Source: Clostridiales bacterium (lineage in GTDB: Bacteria > Bacillota > Clostridia > Christensenellales > CAG-138). From it: a stretch of 7,676 nucleotides of DNA. Under the pieces are notes generated by a model that was not told the DNA's origin, made no database searches, and saw nothing but the letters and a program-made list of their open reading frames with translations. The first letter of the stretch is position 1, and every line of letters starts with the position of its first letter. The stretch lies in NCBI GenBank assembly GCA_012511925.1, contig JAAZFD010000174.1:1-7676 (forward strand), read 5' to 3'. Shown here piece after piece: positions 1 through 6,751 of the stretch. The position numbers and the translations under genes were made by a program.

Positions 1-2
1 AT

Positions 3-2330
3 TTATCACTTAATATAGGCGCAAATAGCCGTGGCAACAGCATTTTGCATTCTGTGCTATATGTATTAACGAATGACGGCTATATATATCAAACAGATTT
101 TAACGGAATCGACCCCTATGGCTTCGTATTCTTTGCAAATAATAGAGGGCTTATAAATGCTGAAACAAACTCATCGCTTTTAGCTTCGGGTGTTTCTACG
201 ACTAACGATATGTTATCTATTAAGAGTAACGGAAAAGATGTTCAATTCCACTCGCCCATACATCCCGATACATTGCTTGACCACACTCATAAGATTTTCT
301 TTGAGATGCCGGCAAATGACTTACCAAGTTATATAAAGCCAACACCGCAGATACCTGGCACGATTACTGATTTCCGCTTTACCGGATATGAAGATAATGT
401 CGGCTATGTTGGCGGTGGCGGTTACTTTTATTTTAATGCTGATAAGGCCTCTTCGTTCGAGATTAAGCTCGACTTCACAAACTATGTTAACGAGCTTGGT
501 CAGATTGAGAATAGAGGTATGGTTTTTCTCGGAAATACCTGCGTTCAAGGCTTGAACAAAATCTATTGGGATGGCAGGGATGCAAACGGCAACATATTGC
601 CAGCAGGTTATTACGGGGGTAATAATGACGTTCAAATGACAGTTGTTGCAAAGGCTGGAGTGTATCACTTTCCTATGTTGGATGTTGAAAACAACAGAAA
701 TGGTATAAAGATTAGGCTGATGAATACACCTGTTGACCGAGTGGGCAACCCTGTTGCGATAAGCGAGGAAGAGCGCTGCAAAGTGTATTATAACAATTCA
801 TTTATGCCAAGTATGACACAAGCTGATTCGGGTGCGCCATTGAACCAACTGAATGGCTATGATTCGAGATTAGGCGCTTCGAAATTCGGCGTTACAGCAA
901 CGAATAACCCCGGCGACTTCGGAGCAATAGATGTATGGGCTTCATATTCGGGACAAGACGAAATCCCTGTTGTTATTCCACCGAACTTTCAGCTTATAGA
1001 GCCACCAGACAATATATTGTCCTTGCGTGGATTGGCTTTCTATGATGAAAACAATGACGGCTTATACAAGATGGTTAACGGCGACTATGCAATGGCTAAT
1101 GTTCAGGTTGATTTATATAAGGATGGCGTAAAGATTGCTTCTGATACTACCGATATAACTGGAATGTATCACTTTGGGGGCTTGCCATATGGCACCTACC
1201 AAGTTAGGGTAACTGCCCCAAGACCGAATATAACTTGCTCAACAAATAATTTAAATCAGAACGTAATTGTAAGCACAGCCTATGCCACAAATGGCGTAGT
1301 GCGAGCGAATGATGTTGGCTTTTACTATCAGTTGTATCCTAGTTTCATTACAGTGATTAAAGATTGGGACAATGATATTATCGACCCTATACAGCCAAAC
1401 AACATAAAGATAAATGTTCTTGCTAAGCGTGGAAGCGATACCGAAAACATATATTCTGTAATACTATCACCTGCAAACGGTTGGCAACATACTTTTTCTG
1501 ATTTGCCCAGATACGCCGCAAATGGCTCAACGCTATTAACATACGAGGTTGTTGAAGAACCCGTGCCCGGCTACTACCAAAAGAGCATGGATAAGGTTAC
1601 AACCCCGGGATATGAAACCTATACTTTCATAAATGCACCAAGGGGCATTATCAGCGTTACGAAAGTTGATTTTGATGATAATGACAAAAAACTTGAGGGT
1701 GCAGTGTTCGAGTTTTGGAGGCGTGGTACTCCCAACACACTAATAGCCACGAAAACAACCGATGTGAACGGCAAAGCGTTTGTAAGCGATTTAGCCGCAG
1801 GTACATATTTTGTAAAGGAAATCTCTGCGCCTAACGGTTATTATTTTGATACTGCTTCTGCGCAGAGTGCTGATTTTGCCATCACGCTCAACACGACGGA
1901 TTATCATAAGCAATTACTGTTTACTAATAAAGAGGCGCTGTGCAACTTTGTGCTTGAAAAGAAAATACTGTCCGCATCGGATTCAAACGAACAGTTTATG
2001 TTTGAAATTACGGGACCTAATGGAGTGCTATATGCCGCAATCACAATACCCGCTGGGTCAACAAGTTCAAGCGTATCCTTCGTAGATATGCCTGCGGGAA
2101 CATACTCTATTAAGCAGATTTCTAATAGTAATTGGAGATATGAGCTTATTGAAAACCAAACAGAAGCCACTAACGGTACGATTACGTATAGCTATGCCGC
2201 AGGAAAGCTACAAATGCCTGTGAATAATCCTACAAATAACGACTATAAGTTCCTATTTGTTTCGGAGAGAACGAAGGAAAACTGGCTAAGCGACCACGAA
2301 AGCGTAACTAACAAAATGAGCAAACCATAA
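3..2330 (+). CDS. Large secreted surface protein with C-terminal SdrD-B/Cna-B/SpaA-like modules (5' end outside window)
   Basis: The frame is open from base 3 to the stop at 2328-2330 (775 codons), so the true start lies upstream; the TTG at 45 is only an internal codon. The first ~340 codons are not recognised as a whole, but about 555-620 reads NKIYWDGRDANGNILPAGYY, a FlgD-type Ig signature. Four Ig-like modules follow. At about 1023-1330 is an SdrD-B-like module (LRGLAFYDENNDG, ending GTYQVRV). At about 1341-1645 is a Cna-B module. At about 1647-1935 is a SpaA/prealbumin-like module with the E-box VKEISAPNGYY and a terminal FTN. At about 1941-2290 is a last module of the same kind. By family knowledge such modules form rigid stalks of adhesins and pilins, often with internal Lys-Asn isopeptide bonds. 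No LPXTG motif or C-terminal membrane segment is present, so the protein is either released or held by partners. It lies 15 bases ahead of the signal peptidase gene. The fold assignments are good; the adhesin role is inferred. Confidence 0.85.
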   Translation, partial: LSLNIGANSRGNSILHSVLYVLTNDGYIYQTDFNGIDPYGFVFFANNRGLINAETNSSLLASGVSTTNDMLSIKSNGKDVQFHSPIHPDTLLDHTHKIFFEMPANDLPSYIKPTPQIPGTITDFRFTGYEDNVGYVGGGGYFYFNADKASSFEIKLDFTNYVNELGQIENRGMVFLGNTCVQGLNKIYWDGRDANGNILPAGYYGGNNDVQMTVVAKAGVYHFPMLDVENNRNGIKIRLMNTPVDRVGNPVAISEEERCKVYYNNSFMPSMTQADSGAPLNQLNGYDSRLGASKFGVTATNNPGDFGAIDVWASYSGQDEIPVVIPPNFQLIEPPDNILSLRGLAFYDENNDGLYKMVNGDYAMANVQVDLYKDGVKIASDTTDITGMYHFGGLPYGTYQVRVTAPRPNITCSTNNLNQNVIVSTAYATNGVVRANDVGFYYQLYPSFITVIKDWDNDIIDPIQPNNIKINVLAKRGSDTENIYSVILSPANGWQHTFSDLPRYAANGSTLLTYEVVEEPVPGYYQKSMDKVTTPGYETYTFINAPRGIISVTKVDFDDNDKKLEGAVFEFWRRGTPNTLIATKTTDVNGKAFVSDLAAGTYFVKEISAPNGYYFDTASAQSADFAITLNTTDYHKQLLFTNKEALCNFVLEKKILSASDSNEQFMFEITGPNGVLYAAITIPAGSTSSSVSFVDMPAGTYSIKQISNSNWRYELIENQTEATNGTITYSYAAGKLQMPVNNPTNNDYKFLFVSERTKENWLSDHESVTNKMSKP

Positions 2331-2336
2331 GAGGAG
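2331..2336 (+). promoter_or_regulatory. Ribosome binding site of the signal peptidase gene
   Basis: GAGGAG directly follows the stop codon of the upstream gene and lies 9 bases before the ATG at 2346. It supports that start and tight transcriptional linkage to the Cna-B protein gene. Confidence 0.75.
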
Positions 2337-2345
2337 TAAAAACAC

Positions 2346-2948
2346 ATGGGAAAAAAGATAGCATCAACTATATCTACAATCATATTGATTGCAATCATAA
2401 TATTAGGATTAGCACTTGCGCTACCGAGATTGTTTGGAGTCAAGCTGTTTACAGTTTTAAGCGGAAGCATGGAGCCTATGCTTTCTGCTGGCGACTTGAT
2501 TTATGTACGACCCATTGACCCCGAGAAGATAGAGGTTGGCGATGTAATTTCTTTTGCCTTAGATGAAGATACGGTGGCTACACATAGGGTATTTTCAATC
2601 GATAAGGAAGCAAAGCGCTTTACAACAAAGGGCGATGCAAACGAAACTATCGACAAAAAAACGGTTACATTTGAAAATGTGCAGGGCATTCATGCTTTTA
2701 CAATACCCTTACTTGGCTATCCGCTTAACTTTGCAAGCAATTTAGCTGGGCAAATTATTTCGATAACTCTCATTGTAATGCTTGCATTAATATCGATATT
2801 GCTTACAGATTCGACTCCCAAAAAGCAAGACGAAACCGTTGAAGGTGATGCGGAAAGCGTTGAAACTGTTGAGGAATCGGAAACAGATGCAGAAGCCGAT
2901 ATAACTATAGAAACAGAAACCAAAGGAACAGACGGCAAGGATGAGTAA
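2346..2948 (+). CDS. sipW: SipW-like (ER-type) signal peptidase I with acidic cytoplasmic tail
   Basis: This 200-residue membrane protease should remove the signal peptides of the TasA-like proteins encoded next to it. A first membrane segment spans about residues 9-30. The catalytic block SGSMEP places the nucleophile at Ser41. THRV gives His80, the general base used by ER-type and SipW-type enzymes in place of Lys, and KGDAN gives Asp97. A second membrane segment lies at about 137-153, which puts the C-terminus in the cytoplasm by the usual topology of the family. The last 46 residues are unusual: 18 are Asp or Glu against four Lys, and I see no known domain there. The gene overlaps the next one by 8 bases (ATGAGTAA), suggesting coupled translation. 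The family assignment is firm; the gene symbol is used in the sense of 'SipW-like'. Confidence 0.93.
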   Translation: MGKKIASTISTIILIAIIILGLALALPRLFGVKLFTVLSGSMEPMLSAGDLIYVRPIDPEKIEVGDVISFALDEDTVATHRVFSIDKEAKRFTTKGDANETIDKKTVTFENVQGIHAFTIPLLGYPLNFASNLAGQIISITLIVMLALISILLTDSTPKKQDETVEGDAESVETVEESETDAEADITIETETKGTDGKDE

Positions 2949-4128
2949 TTACTCTTTGGAAAAACAATATAGCTTGTTTGAAGCGCTTGTATCCGGAAAC
3001 GAAGTAATTTTCGTTAATAGCGATGCCGTAACAAGCCCATTTTTTCCAATGTTTGTATCGAATATTATACCTTTGCTTATTAGGCAAAACAAACAGCTTG
3101 TGGTTTCAAAGACTGCGCTGACAGAGCTTAAAAAACGCTTTGCCGAAGTAAAAGGCTCTCTTTTAGCCCACGATATAAGCGCAGAAGCACACACATATAT
3201 GGGCTTGTATGTTTTAAACAAGCTAATACATAGGCGCCTTCTTTGCTATTACTCTGATGAAGTTGAAAGCGGTGCCACAAAATCCATGCAAGAGATTATA
3301 GCTGAGTTAAGTGGTAAAGGTTTGCTTTTAATTACCCAAAACTTTGAGCAAACGGAAAGTCAAAATGTTACGGTTAGAAGCATTACAGAGGGTGGTTATT
3401 TGGATGAATTATCCCTCACCAAGGCTAAAAAGACAAACGAACCCGTGCAAAACTTTTCTATCACAAAACCTATGGCGGTAAATAAGGTTCGAAAAAGTTC
3501 GCAGAACATTTTACTTGCAAAAAAGCTTATACGCACGGCACAGCTTGCATTGCTTGTAATTCTTTCCGGTGCATTATTAGTTGGTGGAACGCTTGCGTAC
3601 CTAACCGCCATAGGAGCGATAAAAAATACGATTTCCTTGGGGCAAATAATGGTTGATATAGAAGAACCGGGCGTAGATAAGAACAATGTGGAATGGGGCA
3701 GCTTTACAAAGCCTGTATATCTTACAGTTCCCAGCGGTTCAGTAGGCGGGGTTGTGCGAATTATGATTTTGCCGATGTTCAAAAATGCGAGTGGCGACTT
3801 TATTGAAAACTCAAGCGTTGCGTTGAATGCTCCAATAGACAACAAGATTGAGATGGGCGACATAACATTAATGTTTGATAGCGCGTGGTCAACGAATTGG
3901 TTCTATAAGGACGGTTATTTCTACTACAAAACGGTTGTGCCATCGGGCGGTGCTACAGAAAAGCTTTTGGCTGGCGTAAGGCTTACAAACAACACCGTAG
4001 AGATGCGTGCAAAGTATCAGGATATTAGCGTTGAAATTGAGGTTATTGCAGATATTATACAACCAAACCCACAGGCGGTGTCCCATTGGGACGTAACACT
4101 TAACGGTAACGGCACTGTTACACCATAA
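2941..4128 (+). CDS. Fusion of a cytoplasmic PIN-like domain, a SipW-type signal/membrane segment and an exported TasA-like domain
   Basis: The protein has 395 residues. Residues about 10-160 resemble a PIN fold in motif order: a first strand EVIFVNSDAV (21-30), a helix with PLLIR, QLVVSKTALTELKK (52-65), and GLLLITQN (127-134), then SITEGGYLDEL (147-157). A basic linker follows (160-198). Residues 199-221 are hydrophobic and end in VGGTLAYLT, the same signal seen at the start of the next protein; SipW-type cleavage would fall after Ala219. The exported part (220-395) shares NTISLG..MVDIEEPG, a W...DGYFYYK motif (320-330) and a closing IEVIADIIQP with the next two proteins, marking it as TasA/CalY-like. 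If cleaved, the PIN-like head stays in the cytoplasm and the tail is released; if not, the protein spans the membrane. The start is set by the overlap with the peptidase gene; AAAGGA at 2922-2927 is a weak ribosome binding site. The TasA half is solid; the PIN assignment rests on motif reading only. Confidence 0.85.
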   Translation: MSNYSLEKQYSLFEALVSGNEVIFVNSDAVTSPFFPMFVSNIIPLLIRQNKQLVVSKTALTELKKRFAEVKGSLLAHDISAEAHTYMGLYVLNKLIHRRLLCYYSDEVESGATKSMQEIIAELSGKGLLLITQNFEQTESQNVTVRSITEGGYLDELSLTKAKKTNEPVQNFSITKPMAVNKVRKSSQNILLAKKLIRTAQLALLVILSGALLVGGTLAYLTAIGAIKNTISLGQIMVDIEEPGVDKNNVEWGSFTKPVYLTVPSGSVGGVVRIMILPMFKNASGDFIENSSVALNAPIDNKIEMGDITLMFDSAWSTNWFYKDGYFYYKTVVPSGGATEKLLAGVRLTNNTVEMRAKYQDISVEIEVIADIIQPNPQAVSHWDVTLNGNGTVTP

Positions 4129-4135
4129 TGATTGT

Positions 4136-4158
4136 TTGAAGCCATAAGACAGCTTTAA
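4136..4158 (+). other. Possible intercistronic hairpin ahead of the major fibre subunit
   Basis: TTGAAGC (4136-4142) can pair with GCTTTAA (4152-4158) around a 9-base loop, with one G-T pair. There is no T-run, so it is not a normal terminator. It sits just after the fusion gene and before the highly biased subunit gene, where an RNA-processing or stabilising hairpin could raise the level of the downstream message. The stem is short and could be chance. Confidence 0.25.
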
Positions 4159-4177
4159 CATATAAAATAACCTATAT

Positions 4178-4184
4178 AAAGGAG
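4178..4184 (+). promoter_or_regulatory. Strong ribosome binding site of the short TasA-like gene
   Basis: AAAGGAG lies 6 bases before the ATG at 4191. It is a better match and spacing than the site of the upstream fusion gene, in keeping with higher expression of this subunit. Confidence 0.75.
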
Positions 4185-4190
4185 AAAACA

Positions 4191-4874
4191 ATGAAGAACA
4201 AAAAACTCGCTATTATGATAGCATCGCTGGTACTAATCGCTTCCCTCGTAATCGGCGGAACGATTGCTTACCTAACAGACTCCGACACCGCAACAAACAC
4301 TATCACAGTGGGCGATGTTGAAATCGGTCTCGAAGAGCCTAACTGGGACGACACCACAGACGGCAAGGACTTAGTTCCTGGAGACACAATGGTTAAAGAC
4401 CCTATCGTTACAGCACTCGAAGGCGAAAGCTATATGCGTGTAGTTCTAAGTTTCTATGATACAGCTACAAACAGCTTAATCACAGACACAGACCGTATTG
4501 CACTCATACTCGAAACGATTTACTTCGATGCAACCTATGATGTCGCAACACAAACACCCGGCACAGGTATCGTTGCAGGCACAAGCTACTCATTAGCAGA
4601 CTTGGCAGCGTTCGCACAGGTGAACCCCGATTTCACATTCGACACAACAAGAGTTGCAGATGCTGGCATTCGCTACTACAACTACAACGGCATTTTCAGC
4701 ACAGCAAATGGTGATGAAACAGTTCTGTTCACAAACCTTGTAATCCCCACAGATTACACAAGCGCTGATGTAGAATTGTTAGGCAACTTCGAAATCAGAA
4801 TCGTTGCTGAAGCAATACAGGCAACAAACTTTGCAGATGCAACAGCAGCTTTTATAGCTCTTGACGCTGCATAA
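4191..4874 (+). CDS. TasA/CalY-like SipW-dependent exported protein, probable major fibre subunit
   Basis: The protein has 227 residues. The N-terminus is a short basic stretch (MKNKK), a hydrophobic core, then GGTIAYLTDSDTATNTITVG, the classic SipW-dependent signal of TasA/camelysin proteins; cleavage is expected after Ala26. The mature part has the family's PGD turn followed by MVKDPIV and SYMRVVLS, and ends with IRIVAEAIQA, also seen in the flanking TasA-like proteins. Members of this family polymerise into matrix or surface fibres outside the cell. There is no sorting signal or second membrane segment, so it must be held by others, most plausibly the anchored protein encoded next. Codon choice differs from its neighbours: 10 of 11 Asn codons are AAC and 8 of 10 Phe codons are TTC, a pattern of very highly expressed genes. 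The family call is strong; 'major subunit' is inferred from size, codons and ribosome binding site. Confidence 0.92.
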   Translation: MKNKKLAIMIASLVLIASLVIGGTIAYLTDSDTATNTITVGDVEIGLEEPNWDDTTDGKDLVPGDTMVKDPIVTALEGESYMRVVLSFYDTATNSLITDTDRIALILETIYFDATYDVATQTPGTGIVAGTSYSLADLAAFAQVNPDFTFDTTRVADAGIRYYNYNGIFSTANGDETVLFTNLVIPTDYTSADVELLGNFEIRIVAEAIQATNFADATAAFIALDAA

Positions 4875-4895
4875 GATTTAGACTAACTAATTCTT

Positions 4896-4912
4896 AAGGA
4901 AAGGTAGGTGAT
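4896..4912 (+). promoter_or_regulatory. Ribosome binding region that leaves two possible starts
   Basis: AAGGAAAGG (4896-4904) could serve a GTG at 4908, while AGGTGATT (4906-4913) lies a few bases before the ATG at 4917. The second resembles the 3' half of the full anti-16S consensus with better spacing, so ATG 4917 is preferred. The difference is only three residues. Confidence 0.55.
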
Positions 4913-4916
4913 TAGA

Positions 4917-6182
4917 ATGAAAAAACGCAATATGTATTTGGTGATACTTGTGCTTGCCATAGTTATGCTGCTTGTTAGTGTTTCAACAACGCTCGCATCG
5001 TGGATGGCAAGTGCATCGACCCTAAACAAGATTTCGATTGACGAGATTAGCGCAAAGGTAGAGAACTTCTTCTACCAAAGCTATGATTATCCCGAAGATG
5101 TGCTTGTTATGCCGGGCGACACCGTTGACAACATAGTTAAGGTTAGGAATACCTGCGATATAGACATAGCAGTTCGTTTGTCCTATAAAATAGCTTGGAT
5201 TTCATACGAAGACGAGTTAGGCAACATTATTATAGATACAGATTTAAGTGCGGATAACATTTTAATCACCTACAATACTGTTGATTGGCAATACGATTCA
5301 AACGACGGTTTCCATTACTACAAGGGCATTTTGGCTCCTGATGAGCTTTCGCCAGCAGTTGTTACAGCAATAAAGCTCGACGAGTCCACAGGCAACGAAT
5401 ACAAAAATCGCAGGGCACATATAAACATCTACATGGAAGCCATACAAGCAGTAGGCGAGGCGATAACCGTTTGGGGCAAAACATACAAAGAGTTGGATAT
5501 AGAGTATCAAGACCCCACATACCCCATTGAGATTTCAAGAGTTAGCTTTGTAAACCCTGAAGTAGGTTTTAAATTTGAAAACAACGAGGGCGACTTGTTC
5601 AGCGGCTTCAAAAACCTTCTCCCTTCAGAGGGCAGAACTCAACAAGTCGAAATATCCAACCTATATGAATATGATGTTAAAATACACCTTTTTGCGACAT
5701 TAACAGAGCAGTCGTATATTGCGGATGAAAACTTTGCTTTGATTCAGAAAATCTTGCGTGATTATACAACGATAAAGGTAACAAACGATGATGGAGAAGT
5801 GCTTTACAATGGTTCAATATGGGCTGATGAGTTTGCAACCAATATTTTTATGGGCGAAATAAACAAGGTTAGCTTGGGTGTTTTCGCTCCGCAAAAAATG
5901 AAAACCCTTACCGTAAACCTATGGCTTGACAAAGAAGTTGACAACGAATACATGGGACTATTAGGTGATGTTATTTGGAACTTCGAAGCTCAAAGTGCCG
6001 ATCCAAACGACCCATGGGGAGAAACGCCCACACCAAAGCCAACCCCCGACCCGGGAACGAAACCACCTGTTACTGGTGATAAGTCTATATTCTATGCTGG
6101 AGTAACTGGCATTGTGCTTTCGCTGGGCTTAATCGCTGCGCTACTTTATAGGATGAAACGGGATGGGGAAAGAGAGGGTTAG
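4917..6182 (+). CDS. Two-module TasA-like protein with sortase-type anchor (PPVTGD)
   Basis: The protein has 421 residues from the preferred ATG (424 from GTG 4908). An N-terminal hydrophobic segment (about 7-26) ends TTLASWMASAS, a SipW-type signal with cleavage likely after Ala27. Module 1 (about 28-205) has VMPGDTVDNIVKVRN, the DW..DGFHYYKG motif (about 122-137) and closes with INIYMEAIQA, all TasA-like. Module 2 (about 209-356) repeats the pattern more loosely, with LLPSEGRTQQVEISN and ending VIWNFEAQSA. A Pro/Thr stalk (about 360-382) leads to PPVTGD (383-388), a hydrophobic span and the basic tail RMKRDGEREG, the standard layout of a sortase substrate. The LPXTG consensus Leu is replaced by Pro. 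No sortase is encoded in this window. By position and architecture it is the likely cell-wall anchor for the fibre built from the preceding protein. It is the last gene of the block; there is no clear terminator directly after it. Confidence 0.9.
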   Translation: MKKRNMYLVILVLAIVMLLVSVSTTLASWMASASTLNKISIDEISAKVENFFYQSYDYPEDVLVMPGDTVDNIVKVRNTCDIDIAVRLSYKIAWISYEDELGNIIIDTDLSADNILITYNTVDWQYDSNDGFHYYKGILAPDELSPAVVTAIKLDESTGNEYKNRRAHINIYMEAIQAVGEAITVWGKTYKELDIEYQDPTYPIEISRVSFVNPEVGFKFENNEGDLFSGFKNLLPSEGRTQQVEISNLYEYDVKIHLFATLTEQSYIADENFALIQKILRDYTTIKVTNDDGEVLYNGSIWADEFATNIFMGEINKVSLGVFAPQKMKTLTVNLWLDKEVDNEYMGLLGDVIWNFEAQSADPNDPWGETPTPKPTPDPGTKPPVTGDKSIFYAGVTGIVLSLGLIAALLYRMKRDGEREG

Positions 6183-6275
6183 AATAGCCTAATGAAAAGG
6201 GCAGGGCGGTGCCTAATAATGGTTCTATAGTCAAATCGCCGTAATTTGTTTGTGCGCTTACTTTTTGAAAACTTA

Positions 6276-6490
6276 TCAAACAATCTCAAGTAAGTTGCTG
6301 TCGATTATAAGTTCGATATTTATCTCATAAGCAATTCCTGAAATGGCAAAAACGCCATAACTACCCAAAAGTTTTGGTATGTAAAAAATCTTATCTAGTC
6401 GCAATACTTTTTATCAATAACATCATAAAAACCATAATCAATCCGTGGTAAATCTATTGCAACTCCAGAATTATTGAAATACCGAAATAA
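6276..6490 (-). pseudogene. Possible decayed reading frame, function not recognised
   Basis: On the minus strand the frame entering at 6490 reads coding-like residues (SGVAIDLPRIDYGFYDVID) up to a run of five A (plus-strand T at 6408-6412). From that run the -1 frame continues for 44 codons, including KIFYIPKLLGSYGVFAISG and ending LLEIV, to a stop at 6276-6278. One base gained or lost in the run would join the two into about 70 codons. A TAG at 6500-6502 blocks extension upstream, and no start or ribosome binding site is evident. The joined text looks like the C-terminal part of a real protein, but A/T-rich sequence can produce this by chance. I do not recognise a family. Confidence 0.25.
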
Positions 6491-6620
6491 TTTGTTTGTC
6501 TATATGATTTGAATGGAAATACAAATTTCAAAATTTTGCATTGGAACGCTACTCTGTTCTTGAGTACGAAAAGGCAAAGAGGAAACGCAAGAGCAAGGAA
6601 TTATGCTTTTCATCAAAAAT

Positions 6621-6668
6621 CTGAAACAGCCGCCTTTGGTGGTTGCTGACTGAAACATGCGCCTTTGG
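6621..6668 (+). repeat. Two-copy direct repeat with 29-bp period
   Basis: CTGAAACAGCCGCCTTTGG (6621-6639) recurs as CTGAAACATGCGCCTTTGG (6650-6668), 17 of 19 bases identical, with a 10-base gap. The first copy also forms the left arm of a G/C-rich hairpin (CAGCCGCC, TTT, then GGTGG and TTGCTG) at 6627-6648. There is no third full copy, so this is not a CRISPR array. Confidence 0.55.
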
Positions 6669-6706
6669 ATAACACTCCTCGACATAGCAATTATATACCG
6701 AGACTG

Positions 6707-6727
6707 AAAAATCGTATTCCGATTTTT
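6707..6727 (+). terminator. Weak A/T-rich hairpin, candidate terminator
   Basis: AAAAATCG (6707-6714) and CGATTTTT (6720-6727) form a perfect 8-bp stem with a 5-base loop (TATTC), followed by further T-runs (TATTTTTC). Only two pairs are G-C, so it is weak. It lies about 525 bases after the fibre operon and 28 bases before the next -35 box, so it could shield the downstream promoter from read-through. It is nearly symmetrical and could act in either direction. Confidence 0.4.
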
Positions 6728-6751
6728 TATTTTTCTAAAATAATTTAAAAG

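Noticed and set aside
45..47. TTG at 45 as the start of the Cna-B protein
   Set aside because: The frame is open to the window edge, there is no ribosome binding site before it, and no signal peptide follows; the gene continues upstream.
4136..4166. Promoter for the short TasA-like gene (TTGAAG and TATAAA)
   Set aside because: The spacing is 19 bases and the -35 match is poor. Such boxes are easy to find in A/T-rich DNA, and the tract is better read as an operon junction.
6195..6220. Terminator directly after the anchored TasA-like gene
   Set aside because: Only a 4-bp GGCA/TGCC stem without a T-run can be drawn.
6085..6279. Minus-strand 64-residue open frame
   Set aside because: It lies largely opposite the sorting-signal region of the anchored protein and has no supporting signal; treated as a shadow.
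6621..6668. CRISPR array
   Set aside because: Only two imperfect copies with a 10-base gap; no array and no cas genes.
6500..6685. Minus-strand 61-residue open frame
   Set aside because: No ribosome binding site, no recognisable domain, and it crosses the repeat and hairpin. Its frame leads after one stop into the decayed-looking frame, so it may be part of a remnant but is not a gene as it stands.
6685..6735. Minus-strand promoter (TATAAT in the complement of 6690-6695)
   Set aside because: No acceptable -35 box at 16-18 bases and no intact gene for it to serve.
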